Source: Arthrobacter oryzae
Lineage (GTDB): Bacteria > Actinomycetota > Actinomycetes > Actinomycetales > Micrococcaceae
Reading direction: 5' to 3'
Assembly (NCBI RefSeq): GCF_003634095.1
Contig: NZ_RBIR01000001.1
Span: 558,001-622,000 of the forward strand
Length of the DNA: 64,000 nucleotides
How positions within the stretch are numbered: the stretch's first letter is position 1; each line of letters opens with the position of its first letter. Below are positions 63,931 to 64,000 of the stretch, piece after piece. Position numbers and translations under genes: made by a program. Below the pieces are notes generated by a model, which did not search any database, was not told the origin of the DNA, and worked only from the letters and a program-made list of their open reading frames with translations.

Positions 63931-64000
63931 TCACTTCTCCTCAGCCAGCAGTGCCACGATGTCCGCGTCCTCCAGGCGCCGGAAGGCCCGGCGGGTGCCG
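63931..64000 (-). CDS. prcA: Proteasome alpha subunit PrcA, C-terminal 22 residues
   Basis: Reading in from the window edge, the minus strand gives [20 protein letters not shown] then TGA at 63931-63933, one base before the PafA start codon. The RRxFRRL...LLxE pattern and the position directly before pafA are those of the PrcA C-terminus. Most of the gene lies outside the window. Confidence 0.85.
   Translation of the reverse strand, partial: GTRRAFRRLEDADIVALLAEEK

Overview
The window is chromosomal DNA of a high-GC actinobacterium, most likely an Arthrobacter/Pseudarthrobacter-type member of the Micrococcaceae. The evidence is a Pup-proteasome locus (prcA end, pafA, a fused pafBC), RbpA, a polyprenol-phosphate mannose synthase, a mycothiol-dependent maleylpyruvate isomerase, and the helY-tatC-tatA-pafBC-pafA order also known from Mycobacterium. 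I see no tRNA, rRNA, CRISPR array, insertion sequence or phage gene. Genus and all functions are inferred from sequence recognition alone; no database search was run.

Layout. 1-3.5 kb: surface and small proteins (a secreted RCC1-repeat protein cut by the window edge, a META-type lipoprotein, two tiny membrane proteins, DUF1905) and a gene-poor stretch with an AT-rich promoter/operator array. 3.5-8.5 kb: a VWA/MoxR-type pair on the minus strand, then a phosphomutase/SCO1664-family pair. 8.5-14.9 kb: a complete 3-hydroxybenzoate/gentisate catabolic locus (hydroxylase, AAHS transporter, IclR regulator, gentisate dioxygenase, fumarylpyruvate hydrolase, maleylpyruvate isomerase). 15-16.9 kb: an esterase/DUF5519 fusion and a TetR remnant.

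16.9-35.4 kb is an accessory catabolic island. A minus-strand operon (MFS exporter, P450, His-ligand ferredoxin, ferredoxin reductase, TetR) diverges from a plus-strand operon (two phosphotriesterase-family proteins, flavin monooxygenase, HSL-type esterase, MBL hydrolase, CocE/NonD hydrolase). A second TetR-controlled block follows (acyl-CoA dehydrogenase, thiolase, acyl-CoA ligase, alpha/beta hydrolase). Read together: P450 and flavin oxygenation, ester/lactone opening, CoA activation and beta-oxidation-like cleavage of an unidentified hydrophobic or cyclic substrate. The first phosphotriesterase-like protein has lost nearly every metal ligand that its neighbour keeps. This island is the best candidate for an undescribed system.

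35.4-43.7 kb: UvrA2-type ATPase, an AraC/VOC pair, a type III polyketide synthase-methyltransferase-flavin monooxygenase cluster that resembles phenolic-lipid operons, and a CoA-transferase. 43.8-64 kb is mostly conserved core: lipoprotein, peptide deformylase, S9 peptidase, RlmA-type methyltransferase, NfeD/SPFH pair, rbpA, ppm1, amidohydrolase, helY, tatC, tatA, pafBC, two FKBPs, pafA and the last codons of prcA.

Regulatory signals readable by eye include an IclR operator in two copies, a TetR operator in two copies at the divergent promoter, a second TetR double palindrome, a palindrome on the esterase-fusion promoter, and a recurring TAGnnT-6 nt-ATG arrangement that suggests leaderless transcripts.
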